A stretch of DNA of 64,000 nt from positions 1,550,001-1,614,000 of the forward strand of contig NZ_RCCA01000001.1 in assembly GCF_003663845.1 (NCBI RefSeq). Reading direction: 5' to 3'. Below the pieces are notes generated by a model. The model made no database searches. It saw nothing but the letters and a program-made list of their open reading frames with translations, and was not told where the DNA came from. Below, one piece after another: positions 16,936 to 25,827 of this stretch. Source of the stretch: Chryseobacterium sp. 7. GTDB lineage: Bacteria; Bacteroidota; Bacteroidia; Flavobacteriales; Weeksellaceae. Both the position numbers and the translations under genes were made by a program. Every line of letters begins with the position of its first letter. Within the stretch, counting starts at the first letter, position 1.

Positions 16936-18528
16936 ATGTACAACAAAGGATTATATAGCGATTGGGTACCAAAACCCGTACAGCTTCTGCTGATTGTATT
17001 GCTGCTTGCTGTGGTGATGCCAATTGGTGGGGTGTATACGGGAAATATCAGTTCTCTGGTAAGCGGTACCGGTGCCATGACAGAATATTTTATGTGGGCT
17101 AACTATGCGACTACCATTGGTATGGGAGCCTGTATGCCTGTTGTTATCAGAATCAAAATGAGGTTTAAAGTAAGGGATAAGCTGGTTTTACTTCTGGTAC
17201 TTTTAGGTTTGCTTAGCTACATAAACGGAACTACTTTACAACCAATGGTTTTCATATTTACTTCTCTGCTGATTGGTTTTATGAAAATGATGGTCACCAT
17301 AGAGTTGTTCCTGCCATTAATGGTGATGATTGGAAACCGCGGAATGTTTTATGGAGCTTTCTATACCTTCGTTCTGGTAATGAATCAGGTAGCAACCTAT
17401 TATGCCGCTGAATTTGCTCTTATGTACAACTGGCAGCAGTTTTACCTGTTTACAGCTGTTTTATGCTTTATTTTAGCTTTAATACACTGGATTTTTATGC
17501 ATGATAAATATTTTGCGCTAAAAGTTCCCCTGCATTATATTGACTGGTTAAGTATTTTACTTTTCATCTCCACTTTTATGTTTTCGGCGTATGTGTATTC
17601 ATTTGGGAGACAGCAGGATTGGTTCAATTCGAAGAATATCATGAATGCAAGTATTGCAGCTTTTGTGAGTTTTGCATTGCTTTCTATCCGTCAGTTAACT
17701 TTAAAACGACCATACCTTTCATTCAAAATTTTCACAAAAAATAATGTTCAGCACGGTTTGTTTATGCTTTTCTGGCTGGGAATGTTTCTAGGAACAGCTT
17801 CTATCCAGAATACCTTTGCAGTCGGAGTATTGGGGTATGATCAATTGACCAATACCAGACTGAGTCTGCTGATGATTCCCGGAATTATCCTGGCCGGAAT
17901 CATTGCCATTTTCTGGTTCAAAAAAGAAAAACCTTTGAAAATGTACATTTTTTCCGGTTTTGCAGCAATGATTGGATATGCCATTATCATGTATTTTTCG
18001 ATGGTACTGGAGTTCAGTTATGACAACTGGTATCTGCCGATGTTTTTGAAAGGTTATGGAATGTGTTCCCTGTTTATTTCCGTATGGTTTTATACGCTGG
18101 ATAAACTTGAAATGGATGAAATGCTGGCAGCCATCGGACTTGTATTGGTTTGGAGAACTTTCCTTGCCGTAGGAATTTTTTCAACACTCTATTCATGGTT
18201 TCAGTATCGTTTTCAGGTTACAGCAATTGGTGATCTTGCTGTTTATATGGATGGAATGACCGTTACTCCTCAGAATGTAGCTGCGAATATGAAGGTGATT
18301 CAGCTTAATGCCATCATCATTGCCACCAAAAAGATATTTGGATATATTATTTTAGTCGGATTTGGAGTGCTGATTTATGTTGCGACCCATCATTTCGGAG
18401 CAAAGCGTTTCCAGTATTTCAGGTTTATAAGAGTGTTGGGAGGTAAATCCGTTATCGCAAGAAGAAGACTTCGTGAAAGAAGAAAATTGTTAGAAGAAAT
18501 AAAAGATGCGGCAGGGCCTGCATTATAA
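16936..18528 (+). CDS. MFS transporter, 14-helix DHA2/EmrB-like
   Basis: 530 residues with about 14 hydrophobic segments. The first loops and SGTGAMTEYFMWANYATTIG resemble the DHA2 drug:proton antiporter group. The C-terminus is a cytoplasmic basic helix (ARRRLRERRKLLEEIKD). Together with the adaptor and TolC homologue it forms an EmrAB-TolC-type pump expelling hydrophobic compounds; the actual substrate is unknown. As I recall, homologues are sometimes mislabelled beta-carotene monooxygenase. A stem-loop terminator follows. Confidence 0.88.
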   Translation: MYNKGLYSDWVPKPVQLLLIVLLLAVVMPIGGVYTGNISSLVSGTGAMTEYFMWANYATTIGMGACMPVVIRIKMRFKVRDKLVLLLVLLGLLSYINGTTLQPMVFIFTSLLIGFMKMMVTIELFLPLMVMIGNRGMFYGAFYTFVLVMNQVATYYAAEFALMYNWQQFYLFTAVLCFILALIHWIFMHDKYFALKVPLHYIDWLSILLFISTFMFSAYVYSFGRQQDWFNSKNIMNASIAAFVSFALLSIRQLTLKRPYLSFKIFTKNNVQHGLFMLFWLGMFLGTASIQNTFAVGVLGYDQLTNTRLSLLMIPGIILAGIIAIFWFKKEKPLKMYIFSGFAAMIGYAIIMYFSMVLEFSYDNWYLPMFLKGYGMCSLFISVWFYTLDKLEMDEMLAAIGLVLVWRTFLAVGIFSTLYSWFQYRFQVTAIGDLAVYMDGMTVTPQNVAANMKVIQLNAIIIATKKIFGYIILVGFGVLIYVATHHFGAKRFQYFRFIRVLGGKSVIARRRLRERRKLLEEIKDAAGPAL

Positions 18529-18549
18529 AGAATACCTTGTTTTTCACTA

Positions 18550-18591
18550 GTAAAATCCTGATCCTTCATTGGGTCGGGATTTTACGTTTTT
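18550..18591 (+). terminator. Terminator of the efflux operon
   Basis: 15-bp stem (18550-18564 with 18571-18585, two G:T pairs), 6-nt loop, GTTTTT tail. Confidence 0.85.
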
Positions 18592-18619
18592 AAGAAAATG
18601 TCAAATTTTAAACTTTTTG

Positions 18620-18738
18620 AAACATTAAGATGGTGTTAAGATGTTTAGAGCATTAAGATGAGCTTCGCTTTAAGCTTGAAATCAGAATGATTGATCTTAA
18701 TTATACTTTACTCCTTAAATCCTTCTTAATGGTTTTAA
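18620..18738 (-). repeat. Palindromic interspersed element, copy 1
   Basis: About 119 bp beginning AACATTAAGA and ending TCTTAATGGTTTT, so its ends are imperfect inverted repeats. Its reverse complement aligns with 61937-62075 at both ends and through an internal block around ATAATTAAGAT. It lies in the 349-bp gap before the siderophore receptor gene, which otherwise holds only the terminator and promoter. Confidence 0.65.
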
Positions 18739-18841
18739 TATACATCCAGATTTTGAAAACTTTTCTGTAAAAAGATGTTTGCTATCATAAAATAAGGGAA
18801 AATCTCATATTTTGTTATTTTTATTCTTTCTAAATAAGAAT

Positions 18842-18849
18842 TATATTTG
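18842..18849 (+). promoter_or_regulatory. Promoter -7 box TATATTTG of the siderophore receptor gene
   Basis: Consensus match 28 nt before ATG 18878. The nearest TTG upstream is 27 nt away, too far, so only the -7 element is supported. No clear Fur box was recognised by eye. Confidence 0.5.
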
Positions 18850-18877
18850 TGAGATTATAAAACGTTGAGTAGAAAGA

Positions 18878-21088
18878 ATGAAAAAGCAGTATGCATTCAT
18901 AGGTCTTTTAGCCTCGGGAGTATTATTTTCCCAGACAGCTAAAGATTCTATAGCCTCTAAAGGTATTGAAGATGTGGTGATCGTAGCCTCAAGAAAACCC
19001 ACAAAAATCTCAGAAGTTCCGGGAACGGTTTGGGTAGTACAGAAGGAAAAGATTCAGGAACAGGCTAAAAGTGGAGTTCCCATCAAAGAAATGTTGTCTA
19101 TTCTGATTCCTTCCATGGATATTGGCCCGCAGGGAAGAACCAATTACGGTCAGAATATGAGAGGGCGTTCTGCGCTGGTGATGATCGACGGAGTTTCCCT
19201 GAACAGTATTCGTGCGATAAGCCGTCAGCTGGATGCGATTGATCCCTTTAATATTGAAAGAATAGAAGTACTTTCAGGAGCAAGTTCAATTTATGGAGGT
19301 AATGCTACGGGTGGGATTATCAATATTATTACAAAAACACCTTCCAAAAAAGGAATCAGCGGTGAAACAGAATTGGGAGTACGTACCGGATTTATGGGGA
19401 AAGATGACCATGATTTCCGAGCTGCTCAGTCTATTGCAGCAAAGGGTGATAAATTTTTTGGAAGGTTGGGAGTGGCTTATCAGCAAAATGGAGGAGTGTA
19501 TGGAGCAGATCAGAAGCAGCTTTTTACAGATATTACCCAAACAGATCTTCAGTATAACCAGTCTATTGACATACTGGCTACAGGAGGATATCAGTTTAAC
19601 AATAAACATAAGATAACAGCTTCTGTTCAGTATTACAACTCTAAATTTAATGGAGATAGAAGCTTGTTTTTAGGTCAAAACCTGAGTGCATTTACTACAA
19701 AAAATGCTTCATTATTAGAAATGAGAGATGGTTTCTCATCTGATAAAAATGTAGGAACAGAGCGTTATATGGCAACCGTAGCCTATAACGGAAACGGAAT
19801 TTTAGGCGGGCAGGATTTGTATGTACAATTGGCTACCCGAGGTGAAAAATTAGGATTCTATCCATTCCCGGGAAATGTGACTTTACAGTCAGGGAAAATA
19901 CCTTATATGTCCTCTTCACAGCAGGATACTTATTATTCCGGGATTAAAGCTTTATTATCAAAATCATGGCGGGGATTGAATGTTACCTATGGAGCAGATT
20001 TTTATTTTGAAAAATTTGAAGGAACACAATCTGTTTATGATATTGCAAAAACAATGTCCAGCGGAGGTTTAGTGAATGAAACAAAATACAGCTTAGGAAG
20101 ATATCCTACCAATCACTCACAGAGTTATGCAGGATATGTTCAGGCAAAATACAATATTCTTCCTAAACTACAATTGAATGCAGGAATCCGTTATCAGCAT
20201 ATTAATGTGAAAATGGATGACTTTGTGGGATCAGAACAGCAGACACAGGTTGCTATGGGGTATGGAAGCTCAGCATCCGCAATTCCCGGAGGTGAAAGTT
20301 CTTATAATGTGACTTTGGCTAATGCAGGATTATTATACAAATTCAATGAGCAGCATCAGGTTTGGGGAACTTTTTCCCAGGGAGCAAGTCTGGCTGATCC
20401 TGCCAAATTTTACGGAATCGGGCAATATAAATTAGTGGGTACAAACTGGGATGTAGTGTCCAGTATCAACGTAAAAGAACAGCCGCTACAGGCTATCAAA
20501 ACAAATCAGTTTGAAGTTGGATATCGTGTCAACAGAGGTGGTTTAAGAGCTCAGATTGCCGGATTTTTGAGTAATTCAGACAAAACTGTTGCTGTAGACA
20601 AAAAGACATTCCAGATCCTTGTGAATGATTTGAAATTAAGAAATATGGGAATTGAAGCTGAGGTTTCTTATGCCCTAAACAATGGAGTTTATTTCGGGGC
20701 AAGCGGACTTTTGATCAAATCTGAGGTAGATAACAAAGGAGAATGGCAGAAACAGGAGATTTACAACGCTTCTCCATCAAAACTGGTGACTTATATTGGA
20801 TATAACATTAAAAGCTGGTCATTCAGATTCCAGTCTTTACAGAATTTCAAACAGAAGGACGAGCTTAATAATGTGATAGAAGGCTATAATACTTCAGATT
20901 TGATGATCGGATATAAATTCCATTTTGGAAAAATCAATTTAGGAATCCAGAATCTATTCAACACAGATTATCAGACGATATGGAGCAAGCGTTCGCAGGT
21001 TCTGTATTCTACATACGGACTTCCGGAACTATTTAATTATAAAGGAAGAGGGAGAACATTCAATCTTTCTTACACTTTTGAATTTTAA
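18878..21088 (+). CDS. IutA-like TonB-dependent siderophore receptor
   Basis: 736 residues. After the signal peptide (to about FSQ) comes a plug domain (about 30-150) with RGRSALVMIDGVSLNS, IDPFNIERIEVLSGASSIYG and GGIINIITK, then a 22-strand barrel ending in aromatic F (YTFEF). Many blocks match the ferric-aerobactin receptor IutA as I recall it: GFYPFPG, SSSQQDTYYSG, LGRYPT, AIPGGESSYN, YKGRGRTFNLSY. It imports a ferric siderophore across the outer membrane using TonB; a hydroxamate-citrate type is inferred. The siderophore-interacting reductase follows 104 bp downstream on the same strand. Confidence 0.88.
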   Translation: MKKQYAFIGLLASGVLFSQTAKDSIASKGIEDVVIVASRKPTKISEVPGTVWVVQKEKIQEQAKSGVPIKEMLSILIPSMDIGPQGRTNYGQNMRGRSALVMIDGVSLNSIRAISRQLDAIDPFNIERIEVLSGASSIYGGNATGGIINIITKTPSKKGISGETELGVRTGFMGKDDHDFRAAQSIAAKGDKFFGRLGVAYQQNGGVYGADQKQLFTDITQTDLQYNQSIDILATGGYQFNNKHKITASVQYYNSKFNGDRSLFLGQNLSAFTTKNASLLEMRDGFSSDKNVGTERYMATVAYNGNGILGGQDLYVQLATRGEKLGFYPFPGNVTLQSGKIPYMSSSQQDTYYSGIKALLSKSWRGLNVTYGADFYFEKFEGTQSVYDIAKTMSSGGLVNETKYSLGRYPTNHSQSYAGYVQAKYNILPKLQLNAGIRYQHINVKMDDFVGSEQQTQVAMGYGSSASAIPGGESSYNVTLANAGLLYKFNEQHQVWGTFSQGASLADPAKFYGIGQYKLVGTNWDVVSSINVKEQPLQAIKTNQFEVGYRVNRGGLRAQIAGFLSNSDKTVAVDKKTFQILVNDLKLRNMGIEAEVSYALNNGVYFGASGLLIKSEVDNKGEWQKQEIYNASPSKLVTYIGYNIKSWSFRFQSLQNFKQKDELNNVIEGYNTSDLMIGYKFHFGKINLGIQNLFNTDYQTIWSKRSQVLYSTYGLPELFNYKGRGRTFNLSYTFEF

Positions 21089-21138
21089 AAATACGATGAA
21101 GGTAAAAATGCCTTGATCTGAAAAACATATTGTATTTC

Positions 21139-21176
21139 AAATCCGGTTTCTGAATTAATCGGAAACCGGATTTTAA
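21139..21176 (+). terminator. Hairpin between receptor and reductase genes
   Basis: 12-bp stem (21139-21150 with 21162-21173), 11-nt loop, TTTT tail. It lies between two functionally linked genes, so it may be a partial terminator or an mRNA stabiliser. Confidence 0.75.
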
Positions 21177-21192
21177 CTTTAAAAAATCAGTT

Positions 21193-22005
21193 ATGGCTAA
21201 AATTTCAACAGGGCAGATTGTTGCCGAAGTCACCAGAAAAGAATACATTACTGACCATTTTATCAGAGTGTATTTATACTCCCCAGAAGTTCCGGTGTTC
21301 AAGAATACGATGGTAGGAGATAATAATAAGATTGCCGTTCCTCTGGCAGGACTGAACGAGATTCATTTCCCGACACTTGACGAAAATCATCAGTGGGTGT
21401 ATCCTCCAAAAGAAGTAGCTCCGGCCATCAGAACCTATACCCATAGAGGAATTGATCTTGAGAAAAATGAGCTGATCATTGATTTTGTAGATCATGGAGA
21501 CGGTGGCCCCGCTTCCAGATGGGTGAGGGAAGCTGAAGTAGGCTCAAAACTGGGAGTGATGATGCGTTTGGAAGGTAAAGAATTGTATCCTGCTGCGGAT
21601 TGGTATCTGCTGGTAGGAGATGCTACGGCCATTCCTGTAATCAGTGTAATTCTGGAAACGCTTCCTGAAACAGCAAAAGGAATATGTATCATCGAAGTTC
21701 ATGGAAAAGAAGATGAACAAATGCTTGAGACCAAAGCTCAGATTGATTTTAAATGGCTCCACAATGTCCAACCTCAAATCAGCAGCGAAATTTCAAACAC
21801 AGTAAAAAGCATTGAGATCCCTGAAGCTGCAAAATTTGGCTATGTTGCCTGTGAATTTTCAAGTGTGAAAGAAATCCGTACTTATCTGAGAAAAGAAAAA
21901 AACTGGACTTCCCAGGAATTATACGCTTATTCTTACTGGAAAGCAGGTGTAGCAGAAAATGAATCTCAGGCAGACAGACATAAGGAGAAGGATTCGATGG
22001 AATAG
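21193..22005 (+). CDS. Siderophore-interacting protein (FAD-dependent ferric reductase)
   Basis: 270 residues. The FAD-binding beta barrel contains IRTYTHRGID, the RxYT flavin motif, and VDHGDGGPASRWV, the phosphate-contact motif of the SIP family. The C-terminal NAD(P)H-binding part starts near WYLLVGDATAIPVI (about 136) and ends with SYWKAGVAEN. SIPs reduce ferric siderophores in the cytoplasm to release Fe(II). Next to an IutA-like receptor this makes a receptor/reductase pair; no siderophore biosynthesis or inner-membrane permease genes are in the window. Confidence 0.9.
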   Translation: MAKISTGQIVAEVTRKEYITDHFIRVYLYSPEVPVFKNTMVGDNNKIAVPLAGLNEIHFPTLDENHQWVYPPKEVAPAIRTYTHRGIDLEKNELIIDFVDHGDGGPASRWVREAEVGSKLGVMMRLEGKELYPAADWYLLVGDATAIPVISVILETLPETAKGICIIEVHGKEDEQMLETKAQIDFKWLHNVQPQISSEISNTVKSIEIPEAAKFGYVACEFSSVKEIRTYLRKEKNWTSQELYAYSYWKAGVAENESQADRHKEKDSME

Positions 22006-22019
22006 AAAGCAGGGATTTT

Positions 22020-22130
22020 GAATTTGAGAGTGGGAGGGTTTAGGTTTAAAGTTGTAAGTACTTTACATCTCGTACCCCGAAGCCCGCGTAACATTCAACT
22101 AAAAACTTTGAACATTGAACATTGAACTAC
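22020..22130. repeat. Degenerate short-word repeat region
   Basis: Contains TTTGAGAGTGGGAG-type words also seen (inverted) at 4400-4575, then tandem ACTTTGAACATTGAACATTGAAC. The TTGAAC words supply several possible -33 TTG elements for the methyltransferase promoter that follows. Confidence 0.5.
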
Positions 22131-22138
22131 TATCTTTG
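22108..22138 (+). promoter_or_regulatory. Promoter TTG-N20-TATCTTTG of the methyltransferase gene
   Basis: TTG 22108-22110 (further TTGs at 22115 and 22122), 20-nt spacer, TATCTTTG 22131-22138. The box ends 4 nt before ATG 22143, pointing to a leaderless mRNA. Confidence 0.75.
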
Positions 22139-22142
22139 CACT

Positions 22143-22847
22143 ATGAAAGATTTAATGGGCAGAGCGATCTGGGATTATTACCACAATGATAATCCTGAAG
22201 ATCTGCAGACTGAAACGTCAATTTCTGAACTGGATGAACTTCCGGTGGATTATTTATTCAGGGATTTTGAAGAGATGAATGATATAGAGCAGAAAGCACT
22301 GCAGTTATCCGAAGGAAAAGTTTTGGATATTGGGGCAGGTGCTGGTTCTCATTCTATGTATCTTCAAAATGAAAGAAATCTTGATGTAACTGCATTGGAC
22401 ATTTCACCAAAATCTATTGAGATTTGCCAATTGAGAGGAATTAAAAAAGCAGTTTGTGAAAATATGCTTGATTTCTCCGGAGAAACTTTTGATACCATTG
22501 TATTACTGATGAACGGTACCGGAGTTTTTGAAAGTCTTGCTAAAATTGATACCTATCTTCAGAAACTTCATACATTACTGAACGATGACGGACAGGTTTT
22601 AATAGACAGTACAGATATTCTTTATATGTTCGACCGTGATAAAGATGGCGGAGTCTATATTCCGGCAGGTGGATATTACGGAGAACTGGAATATGTGGTT
22701 CATTATAAGGGGGAATCTGAAGAACCGATTACCTGGCTGTATCTAGACTTCAATACGCTGAAAAATGCGGCTCAAAACAACGGCTTCAAAATAGAAAGAG
22801 TTTTAAAAGACGAAGATTCTTACCTGGCAAAGCTGACTAAAAAATAA
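22143..22847 (+). CDS. Class I SAM-dependent methyltransferase
   Basis: 234 residues from ATG 22143. The start 21 nt upstream would lie within the promoter box and is rejected. Motif I is VLDIGAGAGSHSMYL (about 62-76), followed by LDVTALDISPKSIEI (motif II acidic residue) and a post-motif region FDTIVLLMNGTGVF. The fold is a Rossmann-type small-molecule or protein methyltransferase; substrate unknown. It is a single gene with its own promoter and a downstream hairpin. Confidence 0.85.
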   Translation: MKDLMGRAIWDYYHNDNPEDLQTETSISELDELPVDYLFRDFEEMNDIEQKALQLSEGKVLDIGAGAGSHSMYLQNERNLDVTALDISPKSIEICQLRGIKKAVCENMLDFSGETFDTIVLLMNGTGVFESLAKIDTYLQKLHTLLNDDGQVLIDSTDILYMFDRDKDGGVYIPAGGYYGELEYVVHYKGESEEPITWLYLDFNTLKNAAQNNGFKIERVLKDEDSYLAKLTKK

Positions 22848-22857
22848 TTAACAATAA

Positions 22858-22890
22858 GTCATTGCGAGCTGAAAGCGAAGCAATCTCATG
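22858..22890. repeat. TCATTGCGAG...GAAGCAATCTCA interspersed repeat
   Basis: GTCATTGCGAG followed by GCGAAGCAATCTCATGA, with ATTGC/GCAAT pairing. From memory this is a widespread intergenic repeat in Bacteroidota; a related GCGAAGCAAAATT word occurs near 53322. Not checked by search. Confidence 0.5.
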
Positions 22891-22902
22891 AACTTATATA
22901 TG

Positions 22903-22931
22903 GTCATTCTGTACACCGGAATGACTTTTTT
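22903..22931 (+). terminator. Terminator after the methyltransferase gene
   Basis: 7-bp stem GTCATTC/GAATGAC (22903-22909 with 22919-22925), 9-nt loop, six T. Confidence 0.7.
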
Positions 22932-22939
22932 GTGTTTCT

Positions 22940-23014
22940 CTAGCCCCGATAGAAATGGTTACCCCACAGCACGCATTGGGATTCCTTCGGCGCGAGGAGT
23001 AATAATGGATAGCG
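22940..23014. repeat. CCCCGATAG...GGATAGCGGG interspersed element
   Basis: Starts AGCCCCGATAGAAATGG and ends AATGGATAGCGGGAA, with a GC-rich variable middle that differs in composition from the AT-rich surroundings. I recall this pattern as a common flavobacterial intergenic repeat with a hairpin core; here the core is degenerate. It ends 16 bp from the stop of the adjacent minus-strand gene. Confidence 0.55.
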
Positions 23015-23029
23015 GGAATGAGCTTCTAA

Positions 23030-23695
23030 TCATGATCTGAATAAATGAATGACCGTCGCTAACGGATAATAAGAAAACCATTCCTCGAAATAAAAGTACA
23101 TCAGAACAGCTGTTCCAGCACACAAAATTACCGGAAAAACATAAGATTCTGCACGATAAGGAAGTTTTTTTGGAGTGGCTAAAACGCTTATGACAAGTAA
23201 GCCCAAAGCTCCTACTGAAAGAACTCCCATTTCCGGACTGTATCTGGATGTTGTACCAAAATCGAAATGGGAAAGCAGAACGTATTTTTGAAATACGAAA
23301 AAAAGAGAGCCAAATACCAGTGTAAAAAGGGCTGCAAGGTATTTTTTGAGTTTGATTAAATTCAGAGATAATAAAATCGCGCCGGGAATCGGGCTAAACA
23401 AAATACTGCTAACAAAAATAGTTGACCTTGAATAAAGCTTAATGGCATCAGGATCTTCTGTAATATGATCTCTCCAGACTTCTGCCTCTTCTGTACGTTT
23501 CGCTTCTTCTGCTTCCTTTTTCTGTTGGATTAACTGCTGAACAGCCGTTTTTTCCTGTTCACTGAAAACGCGTCTTCTTTCTTCCAGAATTTCAAAAGCC
23601 ATCTGAACGGCTTCCGGAACAAAGCGGTTGCCTTCCTGTAAATATTTCTCTAATTCTGAATCGGAGAGTTTTCTCAAAACATTTCTGTTCACCAT
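23030..23695 (-). CDS. Small multi-pass membrane protein, unknown function
   Basis: 221 residues. The N-terminal 85 residues are soluble and helical: LRKLSDSELEKYLQEGNRFV, then EILEERRRVFSEQEK and a K/E/A-rich coiled coil at about 57-80. Four or five hydrophobic helices follow (about 97-215). The opening 45 residues, with the Leu-Ser-Asp...Tyr-Leu-x-x-x-x-x-x-x-P-E-A-x-x-x-A pattern, recur in other flavobacterial membrane proteins in my recollection. I do not assign a function. It follows metG on the same strand with a 68-bp gap, so it may be co-transcribed. Confidence 0.65.
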   Translation of the reverse strand: MVNRNVLRKLSDSELEKYLQEGNRFVPEAVQMAFEILEERRRVFSEQEKTAVQQLIQQKKEAEEAKRTEEAEVWRDHITEDPDAIKLYSRSTIFVSSILFSPIPGAILLSLNLIKLKKYLAALFTLVFGSLFFVFQKYVLLSHFDFGTTSRYSPEMGVLSVGALGLLVISVLATPKKLPYRAESYVFPVILCAGTAVLMYFYFEEWFSYYPLATVIHLFRS

Positions 23696-23763
23696 AAGCT
23701 GTATACTTTCAAAAGAAAGGCTGCTTCTAGTGAAACAGCCTATAATCTTTATAAGGATTTTAA

Positions 23764-25800
23764 TTACCCGATCTCAATACCGTTTTCAACATTACTGTCA
23801 TCCGGTGTTACGAAAGATAATTTTCCGTCTGGTTTTGTTGTTAATAATAACATTCCCTGAGATTCAATTCCTCTGATCTTTCTTGGAGCAAGATTCAGAA
23901 GGATCATTACCTGCTTACCGATTACTTCTTCAGGAGTGAAACTTTCTGCAATACCAGAAACAACAGTTCTTACATCTACTCCTGTATCTACAGTCAGTTT
24001 TAATAATTTATCTGCTTTTTCTACTTTTTCAGCTTCTAAAATAGTAGCTGTTCTAAGGTCTATTTTAGTAAAGTCATCAAACGTGATCTCTTCTTTCATA
24101 GAGTTTGCGTTAGGGTTTGTTTTTTTATTGTTTTGTTTTGTATTTTCCAGCTTTTGGATCTGAGCTTCGATGACATCATCCTCAATTTTTGAGAAAAGGA
24201 GTGATGATTCATTGATTTTATGTCCTGTTTCAATTAAAACTGATTGCGTTTCAATTGTGTTCCAATCTTTCTTCTCAACATGGAACATGTTTAATAACTT
24301 TTCAGAGCTGAAAGGCATGAAAGGTTCACATAGCTGAGCCAATGCAACAGCTATTTGAGCTCCAACGAATAAAGACTGAGCCGCTTTTTCCGGGTTATCT
24401 TTAATGGTTTTCCAAGGTTCCTCTGTCTGTAGATACTGGTTTCCAAAACGGGCAAGGTTCATTAATGCCGTTAATGAATTTCTGAACTCATAATTTTCAA
24501 GGAATCCTGAGATTTCTTTTGCAGACTTACTTATTTCCTGTAGTTCAGGACTGTTTACATCTCCTTGTGGAACAACTCCATCATAATATTTATGAATAAG
24601 AACCGCAACTCTATTGATGAAGTTTCCGAAGATACCTACCAACTCAGAATTATTCTTAGTCTGGAAATCTTTCCATGTAAAGTTATTATCTTTAGTTTCC
24701 GGAGCAGATGAAAGAAGAGCATATCTTAACACATCCTGCTGTCCAGGGAAATCTTCTACATATTCATGAGCCCATACTGCCCAGTTTCTTGATGTTGAGA
24801 TCTTATCGTTCTCAAGGTTCAGGAATTCAAAAGCAGGAACGTTAGCCGGCATAATATAATCTCCGTGCGCTTTCATCATAGACGGGAAAATAATACAGTG
24901 GAATACAATATTATCCTTTCCGATAAAATGTACCAGATCACTGTCTGTACTCTGCCAGTAGTCTTTCCAGTCTTTTCCGTTTTTCTCTGCCCATTCTTTA
25001 GTGAAAGAAATATAGCCGATAGGAGCATCAAACCATACGTATAATACTTTTCCTTCCGCATTCGGAAGAGGAACCGGAACTCCCCAGTTAAGGTCTCTGG
25101 TCATCGCACGAGGCTTTAGGCCATCATTTAACCATGATTTAACCTGTCCGTATACGTTAGGCTTCCAGTCATCTTTATGACCCTCAATGATCCATTCATT
25201 TAAAAAGTCTTCGTATTCGTTTAATGGAAGATACCAGTTTTTTGTTTCTTTGAGGATAGGAACATTTCCGCTAAGCATTGATTTCGGATTGATCAGCTCT
25301 GATGGAGAAAGGGTAGAACCACATTTCTCACATTGGTCACCATAAGCATTTTCGTTACCACAGTTAGGACAAGTTCCTACAATATAACGGTCAGCAAGGA
25401 ATTCTCCTGCCTGCTCATCAAAATACTGCTCAGAAATTTCTTCCGTGAATTTTCCTTTTTCGTATAAAACCTTAAAGAAATCCTGACTGGTTTCATAATG
25501 GTTTTTGGAGGTTGTTCTGGAATATTCATCAAATGAAATTCCTAGGTCAGAAAAAGATTTTTTAATGATCTCATGATATTTGTCTACAATATCCTGAGGA
25601 GTTACTCCTTCTTTTTTAGCTCTTATGGTAATAGGAATCCCGTGCTCATCTGATCCACAGATAAACGCTACATCTTTTCCTAATCTTCTCTGAAATCTTG
25701 CGTAAACATCCGCAGGAATATAAACACCTGCCAAATGTCCTATATGAACCGGCCCGTTTGCATAAGGCAAAGCTGCCGTAATCATCTTTCTGTTTGACAT
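23764..25800 (-). CDS. metG: Methionyl-tRNA synthetase
   Basis: 678 residues, the long dimeric form. The catalytic core has the HIGH motif in PVHIGHL (about 17-23) and a zinc knuckle CPNCGNENAYGDQCEKCG (about 143-160). The KMSKS loop reads KISTSR (about 333-338), a variant. The anticodon domain follows, and a C-terminal EMAP-type tRNA-binding domain (about 570-678: IDLRTATILEAEKVEKADK and PRKIRGIESQGM). It charges tRNA-Met with methionine in the cytoplasm. A TATCTTTG box lies 19 nt upstream of the ATG. Confidence 0.97.
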   Translation of the reverse strand: MSNRKMITAALPYANGPVHIGHLAGVYIPADVYARFQRRLGKDVAFICGSDEHGIPITIRAKKEGVTPQDIVDKYHEIIKKSFSDLGISFDEYSRTTSKNHYETSQDFFKVLYEKGKFTEEISEQYFDEQAGEFLADRYIVGTCPNCGNENAYGDQCEKCGSTLSPSELINPKSMLSGNVPILKETKNWYLPLNEYEDFLNEWIIEGHKDDWKPNVYGQVKSWLNDGLKPRAMTRDLNWGVPVPLPNAEGKVLYVWFDAPIGYISFTKEWAEKNGKDWKDYWQSTDSDLVHFIGKDNIVFHCIIFPSMMKAHGDYIMPANVPAFEFLNLENDKISTSRNWAVWAHEYVEDFPGQQDVLRYALLSSAPETKDNNFTWKDFQTKNNSELVGIFGNFINRVAVLIHKYYDGVVPQGDVNSPELQEISKSAKEISGFLENYEFRNSLTALMNLARFGNQYLQTEEPWKTIKDNPEKAAQSLFVGAQIAVALAQLCEPFMPFSSEKLLNMFHVEKKDWNTIETQSVLIETGHKINESSLLFSKIEDDVIEAQIQKLENTKQNNKKTNPNANSMKEEITFDDFTKIDLRTATILEAEKVEKADKLLKLTVDTGVDVRTVVSGIAESFTPEEVIGKQVMILLNLAPRKIRGIESQGMLLLTTKPDGKLSFVTPDDSNVENGIEIG

Positions 25801-25819
25801 TTATAGTAAAGTTTAAATG

Positions 25820-25827
25820 CAAAGATA
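25820..25827 (-). promoter_or_regulatory. Promoter -7 box TATCTTTG of metG
   Basis: Minus-strand TATCTTTG, consensus, 19 nt before ATG 25800. No TTG at the usual spacing. Confidence 0.5.

Noticed and set aside
19286-19616. Two 107-codon ORFs, one on each strand, inside the siderophore receptor gene
   Set aside because: Both are out-of-frame shadows of a strongly recognisable TonB-dependent receptor.
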